Below, one piece after another: positions 11,465-22,163 of a stretch of DNA of 64,000 bases. Both the position numbers and the translations under genes were made by a program. Location of the stretch: NCBI GenBank assembly GCA_001247695.2, contig LGRX02034574.1, positions 1-64,000 of the forward strand. The letters are read 5' to 3'. Source of the DNA: Cymbomonas tetramitiformis (lineage: Eukaryota > Chlorophyta > Pyramimonadophyceae > Pyramimonadales > Pyramimonadaceae). Within the stretch, counting starts at the first letter, position 1. The number at the start of each line of letters is the position of its first letter. A model generated the notes under the pieces. It was not told the origin of the DNA. It did not search any database and was given only the letters and a program-made list of their open reading frames with translations.

Positions 11465-12480
11465 AAGGGCCTCGTAGTCCACAACATCGTTACAAATCAT
11501 CTCCGAGCGATACTCGGTACAAGGGTGACCATCGGGAGAATCCATGGCATGCTACTTGTGTATGCGTACTAGTACACTGTCTGCTAGGCCCTGGCATCTC
11601 TTCATAACTCGAATATGCACCTTAGACATCGACCGGGGTCCCCGAAAATGGGCCTCGTAGTCCACAACATCGTTATACATCATCACCGAGCGATACTCGG
11701 TACAAGGGTGCCCGTTGGGAGAATCCATGGTATGCTACTTGTGTATGCGTACTAGTACGTTGTCCGCTAGGCTCTGGCATCTCTTCAAAGCTCCAATATG
11801 CACCTTAGACATCGACCGGGGTCCCCAAAATGGGTCTCGTAGTCCACAACATCGTTGTACATCATCACCGAGCGATACTCGGTACAAGGGTGACCATTGG
11901 GAGAATCCATGGCATGCTACTTGTGTATGCGTACTAGTACGCTGTCTGCTAGGCACTGGTATCTCTTCATAACTCGAATATGCACCTTAGACATCGACCG
12001 GGGTCCCCGAAAATGGGCCTCGTAGTCCACAACATCGTTACAAATCATCTCCGAGCGATACTCGGTACAAGGGTGCCCGTTGGGAGAATCCATGGTATGC
12101 TACTTGTGTATGCGTACTAGTACGCTGTCCGCTAGGCCCTGGCATCTCTTCAAAGCTCCAATATGCACCTTAGACATCGACCGGGGTCCCCGAAAATGGG
12201 TCTCGTAGTCCACAACATCGTTGTACATCATCTCCGAGCGATACTCGGTACAAGGGTGACTATTGGGAAAATCCATGGTATGCTACTTGTGCATGCGTAC
12301 TAGTACGATGTCCGCTAGGCTCTGGCATCTCTTCATAACTCGAATATGCACCTTAGACATCGACCCGGGTCCCCCAAAATGGGTCTCGTAGTCCGCAACA
12401 TCGTTATGCATCATCACCGAGCGATACTCGGTACAAGGGTGCCCGTTGGGAGAATCCATGCCATGCTTCTTGTGTACCCC
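11465..12480. repeat. 183-bp satellite inside the TTAA element, about 5.5 copies
   Basis: Copies begin at about 11468, 11651, 11835, 12017, 12199 and 12383. Each contains CTCGTAGTCCACAACATCGT, CCGAGCGATACTCGGTACAA and GTACTAGTAC. The unit carries two short palindromes, CCGAGCGATACTCGG and GTACTAGTAC. Copies differ at a few per cent of positions. Confidence 0.9.
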
Positions 12481-12881
12481 AACCTACCATGAGATTGATT
12501 TGTGTAAACACACTTGTAGGGTTGGGTTTAACCCGCAACTTATTACCACAAATGGCATCACGCCAACAGGCTCACACCCACAAACATCATTGGCCAACAT
12601 ACACCCCTTGGATATGTGTGGTCGCCCGGGCAATCTCACGCCAAGAGCTACTCCAAAAAAATTCGTAAAGATGGCCAACTGTTTGAACACCCAGTGCGGA
12701 AACCGCAATGTAACAAAAAATGCTACCCCTCGGCAATATGCATCCAGTGGGAAGGCGACAAGTGGTTTAGAGGCCAATGGCACAAAAGACAATCATGTTT
12801 GGGTCACAAAGTCAACATAATATGAAGGGCAGTATGACCGTAGCCTTAAAAGACACCGAAAAAAATTATGGCGTGAAAGTA

Positions 12882-12921
12882 CTTGTCATAGTACTTTCGA
12901 GCTCGAAAGTACTATGACAAG
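12882..12921. repeat. 40-bp perfect palindrome near the right end of the TTAA element
   Basis: The sequence from 12882 to 12921 equals its own reverse complement, centred on TCGAGCTCGA. It contains GTCATAGTACTTTC and its complement. Related half-copies occur at the other end of the element (10437-10456 and 10632-10657), so it is probably a transposase-binding or hairpin-forming subterminal site. Confidence 0.9.
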
Positions 12922-12937
12922 CAGGCGTAGCCATTAA

Positions 12938-14822
12938 TCTCTGGTGCCGAGACCTCAAGCATATGGGTAATAGTAGAGGTAGGAGCATCAGAGAGAAACT
13001 GCTTCATGCTGCTGAAACTGCCAAACATGTACTCTGCTCTGAGGTCACTGCTGAGGGTGTCAGAGAAGGGCAGGTAAGCTGCTGAATGGGTGGATGGAAA
13101 GATAATTAGGTTGGCCGGGAGATCAATGTGCCAGCCAGCCGGCTCGTCGGGGCAGGGCTCCAGGATAACACCGTAGGGTCTCCTGTTGCCTCTGTGGGTG
13201 GAGATGAGAAGTGCACTGTAGATAGGTGCTCTGATTGTTTGACGAGCCTTCACAATAGTCCAGATAGGGTAGTGTTCATTAATGCCATTTAGCTTTCTGT
13301 AGCAGTCCAGATAGTGCAGTAGGTCCCGATAGTGCTGACCATCTGATGTCTGTGATACATATCTGACTGCCATAGTCCAGGTAATTGTGCCATCTGTCTG
13401 AATAAGCTGAACACATGCGTGTGACTCCTCTCCGTCAAAGAAAGAACCAATACCATGAATCCTCGAGCCTGCTGTGTCAAAGCTGTCACTGAACGGCTGC
13501 GGTCTGTCATAGGATGCATCAAACTCCCGCTCTGCCTGATGTGGGTCTGGAAAGGAGCCCAATATCTCTCCCATGTCCTGATGATTATGAATCCAGTGAG
13601 GCTTGCCAACATAGTGCACCATATTAGTCTCAGTATCCAAGATCTTATATGCCAGAGAGCTGACTGATACACCGACAAGACGGCCTGACCAGGCCGCCCG
13701 CTGGGACTTCCTAGACATGCCAGGCTGTCTGGAGTTCCTCTGCTGCTGAGACATAATGACATAGCAGTTTTGGCCGAAGGCCTTCAGTTTTGCATAGCCA
13801 TAGTGGTAGCCTCTGATCTGATGAAATGGTGTTGTAGAGATGTTCTTGTGAGTAGAGAGATTCCATATGAAGCCAGCATGGGTGGCAGCCAGAGGCCAGT
13901 AGTCTTCGGGCATGCCAGCTGCCAGAAGTAATGCCTTAGCCATGTCGGATATCTTGCCAATGGCATTCTCTGCATGAGGATTGTCTGTATGTACTGTAGG
14001 TGATGACTTTTGGTGTAATATACGATGCTTCTGATAGAAAGCCACACACTGGGGGTCACCCATCTCTGGAGCACAGTCTGTACGGAGTGTAATGGACTGT
14101 GGTGCATACCCCATTGCATGTAAGCTGCCGTAGAAATGAACCAGACAGGTGTAGTATTCTGATTTCTGAACGAAGGTGTATACAAATATGAACCTGCTGA
14201 CATAGTCAATGAACTGACATCGGTACAGGTGGCCGTTGTAGCCAGCTGGGGTAATAGGTCCTGTCATGTCAGCAGCCCACTTCTGGCCGGGCTGTATGGC
14301 CACTGATCTCAGCTGGTCATGGTGTCCACAGGGCTTCTGCTTCAGCTTACTTGTACAGCATACTGCACAGAACTGAGAGCAGGTCGGCATAGCTGCTATA
14401 GCTCGCCTAGACAGCAGAGGCCGACCGAGCTGGATGCCAGGCAGGTCGTAGAGCTTAAGCAGACTGGCCGTAGAGCCGCGACCCATGACTGCATGGAACT
14501 CCACAAAGGGACTGACCCGAACAGGTGTGTTTCTGTTCCTGAACAGGATACAGATCTCAAAGGGAGTGCCATCAATGAATACTCTGTCAGGTCCGCCATC
14601 TGAGCCAGCCGGTGTCAGTGGGTGACTGGAAGCATATGTGTGCTTCCGAGAGAAACTGAATATCCTCTTACTGCCTTTAGGATAGATGTGTAGTACCTCC
14701 ATAGTACATGTCTTGTGCCATATCTGGTGTTGTGGCATATACGGGACAATCCAGAAGTAGGTGGTATTATGCGGGTGAAGGAGAAAGTCATGGTTGCCCT
14801 TAGTCAACATTCTGTCAATCAT
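12938..14822 (-). pseudogene. pol: copia-1 integrase
   Basis: About 630 codons. The integrase zinc-binding part is replaced or altered (EFHAVMGRGS in place of the His pair), followed by CSQFCAVCC. The catalytic core shows WAADMTGPI, RTDCAPEMG and DNPHAENAIG, a D,D(35)E arrangement. It is aligned throughout with copia-2 residues about 920-1560. Its start is produced by a frameshift near 14930 relative to the upstream protease frame. It ends SAPEIN at the TTAA insertion. Confidence 0.85.
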
Positions 14823-16849
14823 ACTGATACTGAAGGGAATGTTACCATAGAAGAACTGACCCGTCCACTGCTTGGTGTGACAATCATCTGATATGGACCA
14901 GTGCTCAAGAGCCGGATGATTGTTACCCTCGCAACAGGCAGGGAGTCCTCATACATAGATACATCAAAAGCCGGAGTACCAAGTTTAGCTGTAGCTGTAG
15001 GAGAGCCGTGAGTAGTAGCCCATTTAGTATACTCGCTATTACTCCACTGCCAGTCTGATGAGTCTCCTGTGCGGGTTCTGACAGCTGCTGAGCCAAAGTG
15101 GTGAGTATGCAGGTGTTGTGGCTCATCCCAAAGGTAATCCACCTGATTGTCTGTGATACGGTATGTTCTGCCTGAGTCCAAGTGAGTATAAGTCATGCTG
15201 ATGAAGTCTGGAGAACTGAAGCCGTGTCGGAGCATAACCCGGGTAGATAGAAGGGTCCTGGCGCCTTCTTTGAAGTGGCAGCCAGGGATAGAGTACTCGT
15301 CTATCTCCCCTGATAGTACCTCGCGACCGTATAGGTGTAGTGTGCAGGTCCCGTCAGTTCGGGATACAGGACCTGTTATCACCGTGGAGAAACCAATAGT
15401 GGAGGAGGTATCCAAGGCCGAGATCCTGGACCTGGTGCCTGTGATATTTCCAGTGGCACCAGAGTCCACTACAATGCCATCGCCGTCCCGTGATAGTGCA
15501 TAGGCCGAGACAACAGGGCTACAGGTGAATACTAGCCCAGGTGGTGGTGTGCCGTGTGCTGTCCAAGTGAAGCCGAGCCACCATGACGTGTGCACCACGG
15601 CACCACCGACGGTGATCATGAGATCTGCCAGGTGTGAGGTGGTCTCGAGGACACTGCCAGTCTGATGCCAAGCCACTGAGCCAACACCACCGACACCTCT
15701 GTCCACTGTACTGTCGCCTGATATTGACTGGAAGTCCATGAAGAATAGAAACAGACACTGAATAATAACTGCCAGAATGGTTGCCAGGGTTAGAGCCGTG
15801 AGGTGTCGGGACCGCCTGCGGCGGCCCTCACTGTCTGCTGTCATAGCTGACCGGAATAGCTGTATTTGTGAAGCGGCATCGGGCGGCATACCCGAGCTGG
15901 TGAACTGGCCGTGGTCACTGTGAGGGTCTTCTGGGCCAGGTCCAGAGGAAGAGTGTCCAGCCCCAGAATCTGACCAATCCCAGTCACAAGAACCACTGTA
16001 CCCATTGTTACCAGCCCAAGTGCCACCATCAGAGCCCCAATCATACAGTATCCCCGTCCCCGTCCCCTGGGCCCCTCCCCGTGGGCCCCCAGGTGACAGC
16101 AGTCTCAGTCCGTCCGAGGCATCCTCCTGTCCCTCAAGCATGCTCACATCTGCCATGGCACAGCCCAGGAAGCCGAGGACAACAAGTGTGGAGACGAGGG
16201 CATGTCTGTAGAAGGGTACACCACCCCTACCTACACCCCTACGCAGGGCAGGTCCAGTGACGGGCGGTGGAGGGTCATAGTACTGTCCTTCCCCTGAGCC
16301 ACGGGGCTCAGGGCTGTCAGGCTCGTCCGAGGCCCCGACTACGGACCCCGCAGACACCCCGTGTCCGCTGGCAGGGAGGTCCATAGCCGTGGCATATAGT
16401 CCAGCTCCTGCGGTGACAGAGCACGGGCCAGAGCTGGGAGGGAAGGGCACTACCAGAGGCGGTGCTCGTGGTACCCTCGATGTCGTTGCGGCCGAAGCCG
16501 GCAGGGTGTCGTACCACTGGGTGGTCTGGGTGTGATCCTCACACCACAGCCTGTCCCAGTGGTCCTGCTCCCTGTCGGTGAGGCCGGGAGGAGTAACAAC
16601 CTTTGAAACCTTTTCAGGAAGGGACCGCCGAAGCTCCACGGAAGGGCCGGGCTCCGGTCCAGCCACAGACTCCAGCTGTGAGCTCCAAGACCTCGGCCCC
16701 CAAGCCCTTCCTTCCTCCCGGGTCTCACTGAGATGTTGTTCGGTCATTGACTGAAACCGAAGATCACCTGCCAACACCATGTCAGCGAACAACCCGGAGC
16801 CAGGCTCCAGGGGTGTCTCGTGTGCGAAGAGCGCTGACACGGGGTGCAT
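14819..16849 (-). pseudogene. pol: copia-1 hydrophobic region and protease
   Basis: The frame of 676 codons has an acidic, Pro/Ser/Gly-rich first half, a hydrophobic segment (HALVSTLVVLGFLGC), a Gly/Ser/Asp-rich spacer, a second strong hydrophobic segment (ALTLATILAVIIQCLFLFF) and the aspartic protease motif VVDSGATGNITG. The order matches copia-2. The frame derails near 14930 (DSLPVARVTII against DSLPVGEGNNHP in copia-2), a one-base deletion. The ATG used here lies inside the polyprotein, so it is not a true start. Confidence 0.8.
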
Positions 16850-16860
16850 ACAGGTGTCTC

Positions 16861-17330
16861 CAACCCAAATAACAAATCAGTCGAGCGCTTCCCGTCGGCG
16901 TGGGGTATCCAACGCTTGAATGTTGAATATTCATTATAATATGAGTCAGCATACGAGGTTGCAAAGGCATCGGGGCAGAATCTACGAAACTGTCCTATGC
17001 CTTTGCCTTTGGGTTTGGGTTCGAACGTACCCAAACCCAAAGATGGCAAACAGCCGAGGGCTTCCCGTGCTTCCTAGCGCACGAAACTTGGCACAAATAC
17101 TGCCAAGATACATATCTTTAAATTACCTGAAGCTCAAGGCTTCAAGTTACTTGTGCGCGAAACGCGCAATTTATTTCTAAGGCAGATGTTTTGGGTTTGG
17201 GTTCGAACGTGACACCCAAACCCAAAGATGGCAAACAGCCGAGGGCTTCCCGTGCGTCCTAGAGCACGGAACTTGGCAAAAATACTACCAAGATACATAT
17301 GTATCCCCAAAATACAAAACGCATCTTTGA
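16861..17330. repeat. Tandem ~190-bp repeats with a 14-bp stem palindrome
   Basis: Two copies (about 17013-17110 and 17195-17300) share GGTTTGGGTTCGAACGT, ACCCAAACCCAAAGATGGCA, AACAGCCGAGGGCTTCCCGT and CAAGATACATAT. Each starts with an inverted repeat CTTTGGGTTTGGGT / ACCCAAACCCAAAG around a short loop. No coding sequence is supported. Confidence 0.75.
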
Positions 17331-17375
17331 AACTCGGAAGTTTCAAAGATGCTTGCCGGTCGCGTGCAGCAGTAA

Positions 17376-17512
17376 AAGGCAAGGCAAAAGATTTAGGATA
17401 TAGAAGAAGTAGGAATAGTTTTCAGAAGCACTAGAGCTCTAGAATACTTTTCATATGCTTCTGAAAACTATTCCTACTGCCGCTAAATCTTAAAGCCTTT
17501 CCCTTTGCCTTT
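17376..17512. repeat. Long inverted repeat / foldback
   Basis: AAGATTTAG...GTAGGAATAGTTTTCAGAAG on the left pairs with CTTCTGAAAACTATTCCTAC...CTAAATCTT on the right, with a 23-bp perfect central stem and a loop of about 30 bp. The flanks AAGGCAAGGCAAA and TTTCCCTTTGCCTT extend it. It looks like a small foldback element; no target duplication was identified. Confidence 0.7.
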
Positions 17513-17739
17513 GACCTTCCGTTCGCAGTTTTACCATGTGCACCTCGGACCTGTCTCAGGTCTGATGACATCTCGATCGCGCGGAATCAGTTCCCACTTC
17601 GTGCCCAATATCGATCCTGGCGGATGATGGCGGAATGTGATCGTGTCATTCGATGGTGTCACTTAGAAAGTTAATCCAAATCTAACCGGAAGAAAAAGTT
17701 AATCCAAAAATGTCAAAGATTTAATCCGGAATAAACCCC

Positions 17740-18038
17740 GAGCCCTCAACCGCATGAGGAACCTCGGTCGGAGGTTACCGAGGCTGCCCAGCCGGTTAGG
17801 GGAATCACCGTGGATGAGCTAACGGCGGTGTTATTGATTGAGGCAGGAGGAGGCGAGTCAGAAAATGCTCAAGCGGCAGGAGGAACACTTCACGCAGCAG
17901 CTGAAGCTGTCAGAGGAACGACAGCTGCGGGTCTTGGAGCGCCAAGTGGCTGACTTTATGGCAAGCCCAGGGGAAGATGCGGCCAGCGCGCCGACAGCGG
18001 AGGCACCACCTACCCTCCCCCCACACACTGAGAAATAA
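17740..18038 (+). pseudogene. Coiled-coil fragment, possibly gag-derived
   Basis: The frame ending at 18038 has a Gln/Glu/Arg-rich helical stretch (KMLKRQEEHFTQQLKLSEER then QLRVLERQVADFM) ending in a Pro/Ala-rich tail. An out-of-frame VDELTAVLLIE precedes it. Such N-terminal coiled coils are frequent in gypsy gag proteins, but no capsid or zinc knuckle follows, so the origin is a guess. Confidence 0.35.
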
Positions 18039-18390
18039 ACGTGGTAAAATGGTGGTAAAATGTGGTAAACTGGTGGTAAATTGTGGTAAATCGGTGTTTT
18101 ACCACCATTACACTAATAGTGGCGATATAAATCCCGTGGGTAATTTCCTATTGGTAACGTGGAAGAATTTTACCACGATTTTACCACATTTACTTATAGA
18201 GCGGTAATTATATATTATTGTTTACCATTGCTGTATATAATTTACCATGGTACCCCCCTATGACCGGTAAATTGACCCCCAATGGTAAAATTGCCACATA
18301 TGACCGGTAAATTGACCCCCAATGGTAAAATTACCACATATGACCGGTAAATTTACCACGGTATGACCACGGTTGGACACGTGGCATGCA
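18039..18390. repeat. GGTAAA/TTTACC-rich repeat block
   Basis: GTGGTAAA and its complement TTTACCAC occur more than a dozen times, followed by 2.5 tandem copies of a 40-bp unit (TATGACCGGTAAATTGACCC with CCAATGGTAAAATT). The density, the mixed orientation and the position at the edge of a transposase-bearing block suggest subterminal repeats of a DNA transposon. I could not find the matching end. Confidence 0.6.
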
Positions 18391-18602
18391 GGATGCACTG
18401 TGATACGGACACGTGTGCAAGATTAGTGCACGTGGCAAGCAGGCATGGTATGTTACATAACTGTTACCAGATATGCTAGGCAGGTAAGTATGTGGCTTGG
18501 CAAGTCCCGGCCCCGTCCTGGGCTTTGCAAGTAAGGTCACACTAGAAGCAATAAGGAGAGAGGAAGGAAGGACGCATGCTGCTGGTTTCTAGCTTGCCGT
18601 TG
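18391..18602. other. Short spacer with ACACGTG motifs
   Basis: No coding feature; GACACGTG and GCACGTGGC motifs (ACGTG core) occur three times. It separates the GGTAAA block from the minus-strand transposase fragment. Confidence 0.4.
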
Positions 18603-20300
18603 CTAATAAGGTCTTGAGCATCGTGCAGATTTCATTCCTGGCCAAAGGTAGATGGCGTGGAGGGGGATTTTACATCCCGGAGGACGGTGGCAGATACACT
18701 TGGTCTCAAGGCGTGACGCCGGCATCAGCAGGGTATGTTTAGCATCCTCGTTCAAGACAAAGACGGCACGGCTGTTCATGCGCGCGTTTTTGATAGTCGG
18801 GTATGCCGTCACCATGGCTAGACGGCACACAGCGCAATGTGTGGCCGGGTCCCAGATCAGATAGTAAGCTTCCACGCGGCCGTATTCAAATGCATCGGCT
18901 TCAGAGGATGCTAAGGCTACGTTGTAGGAGATTCTGGTTACTGCCCTGGTGTACATCGTGGACGTGAAGTCCTCGTCGCCGTGCCGCATTCGTGGGAAAC
19001 ATAGGACGTCCAAGGCGTCCCGTTCTAGCTCGTATCGCTCACCGTGCATGGCACGCAAGGAAGCCGCCAGGCCCGGCAGCAGCCCTTCCTTCCGCATCGG
19101 CGCTTAGCGCGGATACAGCCACGCCACCGCGGATGATGTGATGACCGACATCCATGAAGTGACACGCGAGCCCCGGGTCATCGCGGAAACCTGGGCCGTC
19201 CTCTTTCACCGAGTGCGCGACATAGTCTGGAAGGAACCGGATCCCGGGGTACAAGTGGGCCATGTCATCTACACGGTCTTTCAGCAAGTAGGCGTTACCG
19301 ATGCATGAATCGATGGCCTTCCCCCCCACCGGCTCCGGCACCACCCCCTTCGCCTCCCCCAACAGGCGCTCCACCCATAGCTCGATGTTGGAGCTGACAA
19401 CGCCTACCTTCTCCTCTTGCTTGCACAAGTGTACCACGGCTAGGCGTAGATTCAGCGTCAGCATGTTCATAGGGCACTCGTTCTCAATAATGACAGCGAT
19501 CTCCCTCATACGCAGCTCCGCTTGTGCGCGAGCCTCTGCGCGGTCTTCGATTGTGCCGGCGCACACCTGCCGGATGAAATATACCACAGCCTCCCTCAGC
19601 TTCCACCAAGCCCTGTCCAACTCTCGGTTGAGACTCTCCAGGACGTCCATGAATACCAGCGGGCTGAATATCAAAATGAAGTTGAGCCAGTCCTCCATAG
19701 TGTAGTTCCTTGCAAACAAACCAAGCGTTCCGGGCGACATCAGCATGCATGCACCGTTCATTCAATCAATGGTAGACCCATACAACGGGCGGGCCCATGC
19801 ACACAATGCACCTAGATCTCGCATGCATGGGAAGAACAGCTTTCCTGCAATCATGCCTGCCAGCACACCTACCTGCATATTGCACCACGTCCTGGTACTC
19901 ACGGTGCATGTCGTGCGGGGCACACAGCCCTTTGCCGTTCTTCTGTAGCTGCTTTAGCTGCGCGGCGTTGAAGTAGCACGTGTCATCGCAGTTGGGCACC
20001 TTGTGACGGAACATCTTCACAGTACTCTTCACGACACCGAAGGTCATACAGTGCATGAAAGGCAGCACGTATGCCGACATGGCGGTGAAATATTCCAGGG
20101 CCTCCAGGGGACCCTTACCGTAGCGCCCGGTCCGCATGGGATCAGCGCCCTCCTGGGTTAGCTTGACTAGTTCCTCGTGGTCCTCCTGGGTTAATAGCAC
20201 CGACGGGTCCCAGGCATAAACCGTCTCCCCGTCCGGTAAATAGCTTTGTGCGATAGGCTTGGCATAGCCTAGGCAATACATCCCACCACTGGTAAGCAGG
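18603..20300 (-). pseudogene. tnp2-like transposase, middle and C-terminal part
   Basis: From right to left: an exon with MYCLGYAKPIAQSY, then VLPFMHCMTFGVVKSTVK, which resembles the D/MH motif of CACTA tnp2 transposases. A donor GTAGGTGTG (19872) follows. The next exon (to about 19050) has CPMNMLTLNLRLAVVHLCKQ and IELWVERLLGEAKG, the HL...W.ER pattern of DUF4218-type regions. A frameshift near 19070 leads to a last part (DALDVLCFPRMRH...FEYGRVEAYYLIWD) that recalls DUF4216. The N-terminus is missing here. A candidate for the missing part faces the other way at 23345-25005. The family assignment rests on motif pattern only. Confidence 0.55.
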
Positions 20301-20335
20301 GGCCCCCGGGGGCATTACCCACACCGGAGGAGGCA

Positions 20336-20554
20336 GTGAGCCCATTACCTACAATCATGACAGAGGCGGCGTTCAGGTCCTCCGTAGACGAGCAGTCCGA
20401 GGAGGAGGAGGAGGTGGTGGCTCCCCAGCAGGCTCAGGAGGTCAGGAGGAGTCCGAGGAAGAAGACCATTATTGTAACGTCGCCGCCATCCCTGGAAAAA
20501 CGACGAGCCAGGAACATAGCCAGGAATATGGCCCAGATGAAGGATGATTTGTGA
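20336..20554 (+). CDS. Small acidic/basic protein, stop overlaps next start
   Basis: Seventy-two codons: an acidic run (EQSEEEEEVV), then RRSPRKK and EKRRARNIARNMAQMKDDL. Unrecognised. Its stop TGA shares a base with the ATG of the next frame (TGATG at 20552-20556), so it may be the N-terminal part of one gene broken by a shift, or a coupled upstream frame. Chromatin-type acidic and basic patches are the only hint of role. Confidence 0.4.
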   Translation: MSPLPTIMTEAAFRSSVDEQSEEEEEVVAPQQAQEVRRSPRKKTIIVTSPPSLEKRRARNIARNMAQMKDDL

Positions 20555-21531
20555 TGGATGCTAAGGGCGCCCTGTTCCCCGTTGGTGACACAACACCGGA
20601 GGCAGCGTTGGCCTTGCTGCAAACCGTCACGGACGAGCGCCTTAAGGACCACATCACCGCGCTGCAGGGGACAGCCAAGAAAGTGAGTCTGACGATGAGA
20701 GGGAGCGTGTTTACCCTTCAGCAACCAGCAACATTTGCGGGTTACGCAGCGCTTAGCAAGAAGTCCTTGGACGCGCTCAACACGCCACTAACAAATGAAC
20801 TCAAGCGGCGTGTGCACAACAACCCGGAGCTGCGAGCTCTCCTGCCAGTCGCCGCGCCAAAAAGCACTGCAGCTGAACCCCGGAAATCCAAACGTAACGA
20901 GGGACCGCCGGCTGCCGGCAGCAACAAGCGCAAGAAGCAGGCCTGCCCGGCTGATGCTCGGCAGGTTACTGTGTCAGGAGCAACAATGACCGAGCTCCTG
21001 CCGATTTCGCGGAAGGGCGCGTTTGATCGCGCCGTCAGTGGCGGTGTAGAGTGGTTGGTGGCTGCTGGCAAAGCGGAGAAGCTCACGCAGTCCGCTGTCA
21101 AAATACTGTCGGGCCGTATGAAGACACAGCTCTGGGAGACGACCACGTACGGCGAGGAGTACTCAGTGGAGCATGCCTCCGGGACCTGGAGTGGAGCAAT
21201 CGGCAAGACTGTCCATCGCATCACGGTGGAGGAGTGGTCTGAGGTGCACGACTACTACTGCACGGCGGTGGCCCATGACAATGGCGCCAACCTGCAAGTC
21301 AAGTTGCCTGCGGTGCTCCTCGACTTCGCCATTTTTCATGCGGAGTTCGACGCGCACGCTTTCAACTCGGCGATCATCCCGAAATTCTGCGAGTGCCGGG
21401 TGCCCGATGTGCACATCTGCGAGAAGGGGCTGCTTTGGAGGACATCGACCGGGGAAGAAATGTCCATGTCCGACCTGCCGAAGTTGCTCAGCATGCGCGA
21501 CACGGTCCCGCCGGGTTTACAAGTGGACTGA
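20554..21531 (+). CDS. Unrecognised protein in transposase block
   Basis: About 325 codons without a family I know. Residues 1-85 are helical and Leu/Thr-rich; a Lys/Arg/Pro-rich linker with SKRNEG and SNKRKKQ (a likely nuclear signal) follows; the C-terminal half contains GGVEWLVAAGKAEKLTQSAV, two Cys (FCECRVPDVHICEKG) and ends MRDTVPPGLQVD. It is followed by about 650 bp without a clear gene. It is plus-strand like the 22164 and 23345 frames, so it may be an accessory protein of the same DNA transposon. Confidence 0.5.
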   Translation: MDAKGALFPVGDTTPEAALALLQTVTDERLKDHITALQGTAKKVSLTMRGSVFTLQQPATFAGYAALSKKSLDALNTPLTNELKRRVHNNPELRALLPVAAPKSTAAEPRKSKRNEGPPAAGSNKRKKQACPADARQVTVSGATMTELLPISRKGAFDRAVSGGVEWLVAAGKAEKLTQSAVKILSGRMKTQLWETTTYGEEYSVEHASGTWSGAIGKTVHRITVEEWSEVHDYYCTAVAHDNGANLQVKLPAVLLDFAIFHAEFDAHAFNSAIIPKFCECRVPDVHICEKGLLWRTSTGEEMSMSDLPKLLSMRDTVPPGLQVD

Positions 21532-22163
21532 AATGCGGAGCCACGACCAGCCGGTGAGTGGGGCACACCTCCCACAGCCAGCTGCCTTGGATGGGTTGTG
21601 ACATGCCGATGCCTGCAATGAGCAACATGAGGATGAATGTCGAATCTTGCGCCCTGTGCACGCAGGTATATCTGGTGACGCGTAGCTTGGATTGCAACGC
21701 TGGCGATACCCCAAGCTGCTGGCTGACCAGTGTTCCCTAACCAGAAGCTTCAAAGCAGGCGCATACGACTTGTACCGCAGAGGAAACGCGCAAGCGTGCA
21801 AGCCTCTGGCATGAAAGCTTAGGATGTCAACCACGAACACCAGCTTCCGATTAATGCAGATTGTAGGCTATGCGAAGTGAAAGAGCGTATGTAGCTAGAA
21901 CAGACAATTTTGAACTGTATTGTATCTTCGGAATAAATCAGTTTGTGTTCTCCGACGGAAACACGCGGTCACGAAGCACGCGTCACGCTGCACACGCCAT
22001 GCACCGAGCGACCGCCGCGTATCGATCGGGCGCTCACGCGAGGAGCAACGATGCATCTAACGAGGTGTCTGCCTTCATGATGCAGGTGCTGTCGGTGTCC
22101 CCCCCCCACTCCCCCTCAACGGATGTGCTGCGTGCAGGTCGGTGACACGCCGGAAGGGGTAGT
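21532..22163. other. Interval without a recognisable gene
   Basis: No supported coding sequence. Several TGCATG/CATGCA steps are present, as in the rest of this block. Possible 5' flank or intron of the 22164-23330 frame. Confidence 0.4.

Larger units (their letters stand above)
10417..12933. mobile_element. 2.5-kb non-autonomous element with TTAA target duplication (piggyBac-like)
   Basis: TTAA flanks this insertion at 10413-10416 and 12934-12937. Removing it with one TTAA rebuilds the copia frame (SAPEIK then LPHGVKQ), matching copia-2 (SAPQLK then PVHGVKQ). The element ends in TGGCTAC inverted repeats of 7 bp, followed on both sides by AGTACT...CAAGTACTTT subterminal motifs. TTAA specificity is the mark of piggyBac transposases. 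There is no transposase frame; the interior is AT-rich (10500-11450) and then a satellite (11465-12480), so it must rely on another copy's transposase. Confidence 0.85.
7522..16860 (-). mobile_element. copia-1: decayed Ty1/copia element, 5' end missing
   Basis: On the minus strand, pol domains lie in Ty1/copia order: hydrophobic region and protease (14819-16849), integrase (12938-14822), reverse transcriptase and RNase H (8458-10412), then a 3' UTR and one LTR (7522-7842). Sequence similarity to copia-2 continues through all of these. The gag part and 5' LTR are absent: similarity stops near 16860. At least two single-base frameshifts (near 10270 and 14930) and a 2.5-kb insertion (10417-12933) disable it. 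Confidence 0.85.

Noticed and set aside
11465..12480. CRISPR-like array
   Set aside because: Repeats are 183 bp with no unique spacers; the DNA is eukaryotic. It is a satellite.
12912..14822. copia-1 ATGs at 14822 and 16849 as real gene starts
   Set aside because: Both lie inside the polyprotein; they follow frameshifts or missing sequence when compared with copia-2.
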